Shown here: positions 4,578 through 6,115 of the stretch, piece by piece
How the letters are laid out: the number at the start of each line of letters is the position of its first letter
Numbering within the stretch: the first letter of the stretch is position 1
Assembly: GCA_021781095.1 (NCBI GenBank)
Contig: JAJXXM010000319.1
Span: forward strand, 1 to 6,115
Length of the DNA: 6,115 nt
Direction of reading: 5' to 3'
Source: a bacterium
GTDB lineage: Bacteria; Eremiobacterota; Eremiobacteria; Baltobacterales; Baltobacteraceae
Made by a program: the position numbers and the translations under genes
The notes under the pieces: model-generated
The model's database searches: none
What the model was told of the DNA's origin: nothing
What the model saw: the letters and a program-made list of their open reading frames with translations, nothing else

Positions 4578-6115
4578 TTATCGGGCGCTCTCGGGCCCGG
4601 GCGCCACGCTGCGAAGGTAAAGATCGCGCAAAAGTCGCTCCGGAACCGGTGAGGGGGCGTCCATCATCACGTCTCGGCCGACCTGATTCTTCGGGAACGC
4701 AATCACCTGGCGCAAGTTCTCTTCGCCGCACGCAAGCATGACGATGCGATCGATCCCAAGTGCCATTCCGCCGTGCGGCGGCGCGCCGAAACGCAATGCA
4801 CGAACGAAGAACCCGAAGCGTTCCTCGATCTCTTCTTCGCTCATGCCGAGCATCGTAAAGATGCGCTTTTGCAATGCCTCGTCGTGGATACGAATCGACC
4901 CGGAGCCGAGTTCGTAACCGTTGAGCACCATATCGTAATGTTGCGCGCGCATCGCGAGCGGATCGCTGTCGATGAGATCCCATTGCCCGGGCATCGGTGC
5001 GCTAAACGGGTGGTGCGCCGGTACGGGTTTCCCGCTCTCTTCATCCATCTCGAGATATGGAAACTCGGTCACCCAACAAAATGCAAACTTTGCCGGATCG
5101 CGCAAGCCGCAACGCTGCCCCACCTCGAGTCGCATTTTACCGGCGATAGAAAATACCGTTTCACGAGCATCGGCGAAGAGGAGCAAGGCGTCACCGCTCT
5201 GCGTTTCCGTATCCGCGCGGAGCCCTTCAAGCGTTGCTTCGTCGAGGAATCGTTGCGCCGAGGATTTCACGCCATCGGCTCCGTAGGCGATCCACACCAT
5301 CCCCTTCGCACCGAAGAGCTTCGCATTCTCCGTGAGCGCGTCAAAATCGCGACGCGAGAGTGATGCTCCACCGGGGTATCGTAGTGCGAGTACCGCTCCG
5401 CCTGCGTCGAGCGCGCCGCGGAAGACCACGAATTCGCTCGTCGCAAAGCGCGCACCGACATCGACGAGTTCGAGACCGAAACGCATATCGGGTTTATCGC
5501 TCCCGAAGCGCCGCAGAGATTCTGCGTGGGTAAGCCGCGGAAACGCCGACAGCGAAACGCCGAGGACGCTGCGCCAGGCATGGCCGACCGCACCCTCCAT
5601 CATTTGCATGACTTCTTCTTGTGTGACGAATGAAAGCTCGACGTCGAGCTGCGTGAACTCCGGCTGCCGATCTGCGCGAAGATCCTCGTCACGCATACAG
5701 CGCGCGATCTGCATGTACCGTCCGAATCCGGAGATCATGCAGATTTGTTTGAGGAGTTGCGGCGATTGCGGTAGCGCATAAAACGTTCCCGGATGCATCC
5801 GGCTCGGCACCAAGTAATCGCGCGCGCCTTCCGGTGTACTCTTGATGAACATCGGCGTTTCGATTTCGACGAATTCGCGTTCGTCAAAATAATCGCGAAA
5901 GGCCTTCACGATGCGATGCCGCAAGCGCAAGTTGCGTTGCATGCGTGGGCGCCGCAAGTCGAGATATCGATATTCCAAGCGTAGGCCCTCGTCCACGTCG
6001 TCGTCGACGTTGACCTGGAACGGCGGCACTTCGGAGCGATTGAGAATGTCGAGTTGCTCGATGCCTACTTCGACTGCGCCGGTCGCCAACTTCGGATTCT
6101 CGGTTCCATCCGGAC
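4578..6115 (-). CDS. aspS: Aspartyl-tRNA synthetase, bacterial type (5' end missing)
   Basis: The enzyme attaches aspartate to its tRNA using ATP in the cytoplasm. The window holds the last 511 residues plus stop; bacterial AspRS is about 590 residues, so roughly the N-terminal OB-fold anticodon-binding part is lost past the window edge. The frame is open to the edge (PDGTENPK precedes the TTG at 6089), so that TTG is not a start. Class II features appear in order: motif 1 around FVEIETPMF, the flipping and substrate region GARDYLVPSR and QSPQLLKQ, motif 2 RDEDLRADRQPEFTQ (near 5693), the bacterial GAD insertion domain (about 5480-5080) including PGGASLSRRD and GAKGMVW, then HHPFSAPMP, and motif 3 GGMALGIDR (near 4770-4745). 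Catalytic residues seem intact. Whether it is discriminating or also charges tRNA-Asn cannot be told, because the deciding N-terminal residues are absent. Confidence 0.97.
   Translation of the reverse strand, partial: PDGTENPKLATGAVEVGIEQLDILNRSEVPPFQVNVDDDVDEGLRLEYRYLDLRRPRMQRNLRLRHRIVKAFRDYFDEREFVEIETPMFIKSTPEGARDYLVPSRMHPGTFYALPQSPQLLKQICMISGFGRYMQIARCMRDEDLRADRQPEFTQLDVELSFVTQEEVMQMMEGAVGHAWRSVLGVSLSAFPRLTHAESLRRFGSDKPDMRFGLELVDVGARFATSEFVVFRGALDAGGAVLALRYPGGASLSRRDFDALTENAKLFGAKGMVWIAYGADGVKSSAQRFLDEATLEGLRADTETQSGDALLLFADARETVFSIAGKMRLEVGQRCGLRDPAKFAFCWVTEFPYLEMDEESGKPVPAHHPFSAPMPGQWDLIDSDPLAMRAQHYDMVLNGYELGSGSIRIHDEALQKRIFTMLGMSEEEIEERFGFFVRALRFGAPPHGGMALGIDRIVMLACGEENLRQVIAFPKNQVGRDVMMDAPSPVPERLLRDLYLRSVAPGPESAR

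Noticed and set aside
4573..4983. Upstream extension of the exported-protein frame into aspS
   Set aside because: The extension is Arg-rich antisense-style sequence from another frame of aspS and would bury the signal peptide inside the protein.
4773..5363. A 196-codon open frame on the plus strand opposite aspS
   Set aside because: It lies wholly antisense to strongly conserved aspS motifs, resembles no family, and is explained by high G+C leaving few stops.

Overview
The window is a gene-dense stretch of a moderately GC-rich bacterial chromosome (roughly 58-60 % G+C by eye, not counted). It holds eight protein genes and no gap longer than about 60 bases. I saw no tRNA, rRNA, CRISPR array, insertion sequence or phage gene. 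The substrate-binding protein tail, the C39-like peptidase with an N-terminal beta-type domain, the very short gene junctions and the weak Shine-Dalgarno signals would fit an uncultured soil-type phylum such as Candidatus Eremiobacterota. That placement rests on general impression, not on a search, and should be held loosely.

Left part, plus strand (1-1888): three genes run head to tail and overlap. They are the 3' end of an oligopeptide-type ABC transporter substrate-binding protein (family 5), a C39-like cysteine peptidase with an N-terminal accessory domain, and a TrmL-type SPOUT tRNA 2'-O-methyltransferase. The peptidase ATG lies inside the binding-protein gene, and the methyltransferase ATG overlaps the peptidase stop as ATGA, so the three are probably co-transcribed.

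Middle part (1894-3840): a minus-strand 12-helix MFS exporter resembling the fosmidomycin-resistance (Fsr) group ends 5 bp from the methyltransferase gene, with a short hairpin over the two stop codons. It starts 57 bp from a plus-strand gene for a PaiB-type FMN-binding regulator. The two are divergently transcribed from one very short shared region, which suggests linked control.

Right part, minus strand (3815-6115): aspartyl-tRNA synthetase (aspS, its 5' end cut off by the window edge) is followed after 5 bp by a small exported protein of unknown function. That gene overlaps the next, a small lipoprotein of unknown function, whose 3' end overlaps the convergent paiB-like gene by 26 bp. The two small proteins share a cysteine-centred pattern (SCxTR near the start of the mature domain, IExQxG in the middle, a DxCGR or DPCGR motif near the C terminus) at similar spacing. 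They look like diverged tandem paralogs, and this is the most novel item in the window.

Together the window shows housekeeping translation genes (aspS, trmL) mixed with envelope and transport functions (binding protein, exporter, exported protein, lipoprotein). I see no evidence for a defence or mobile system.
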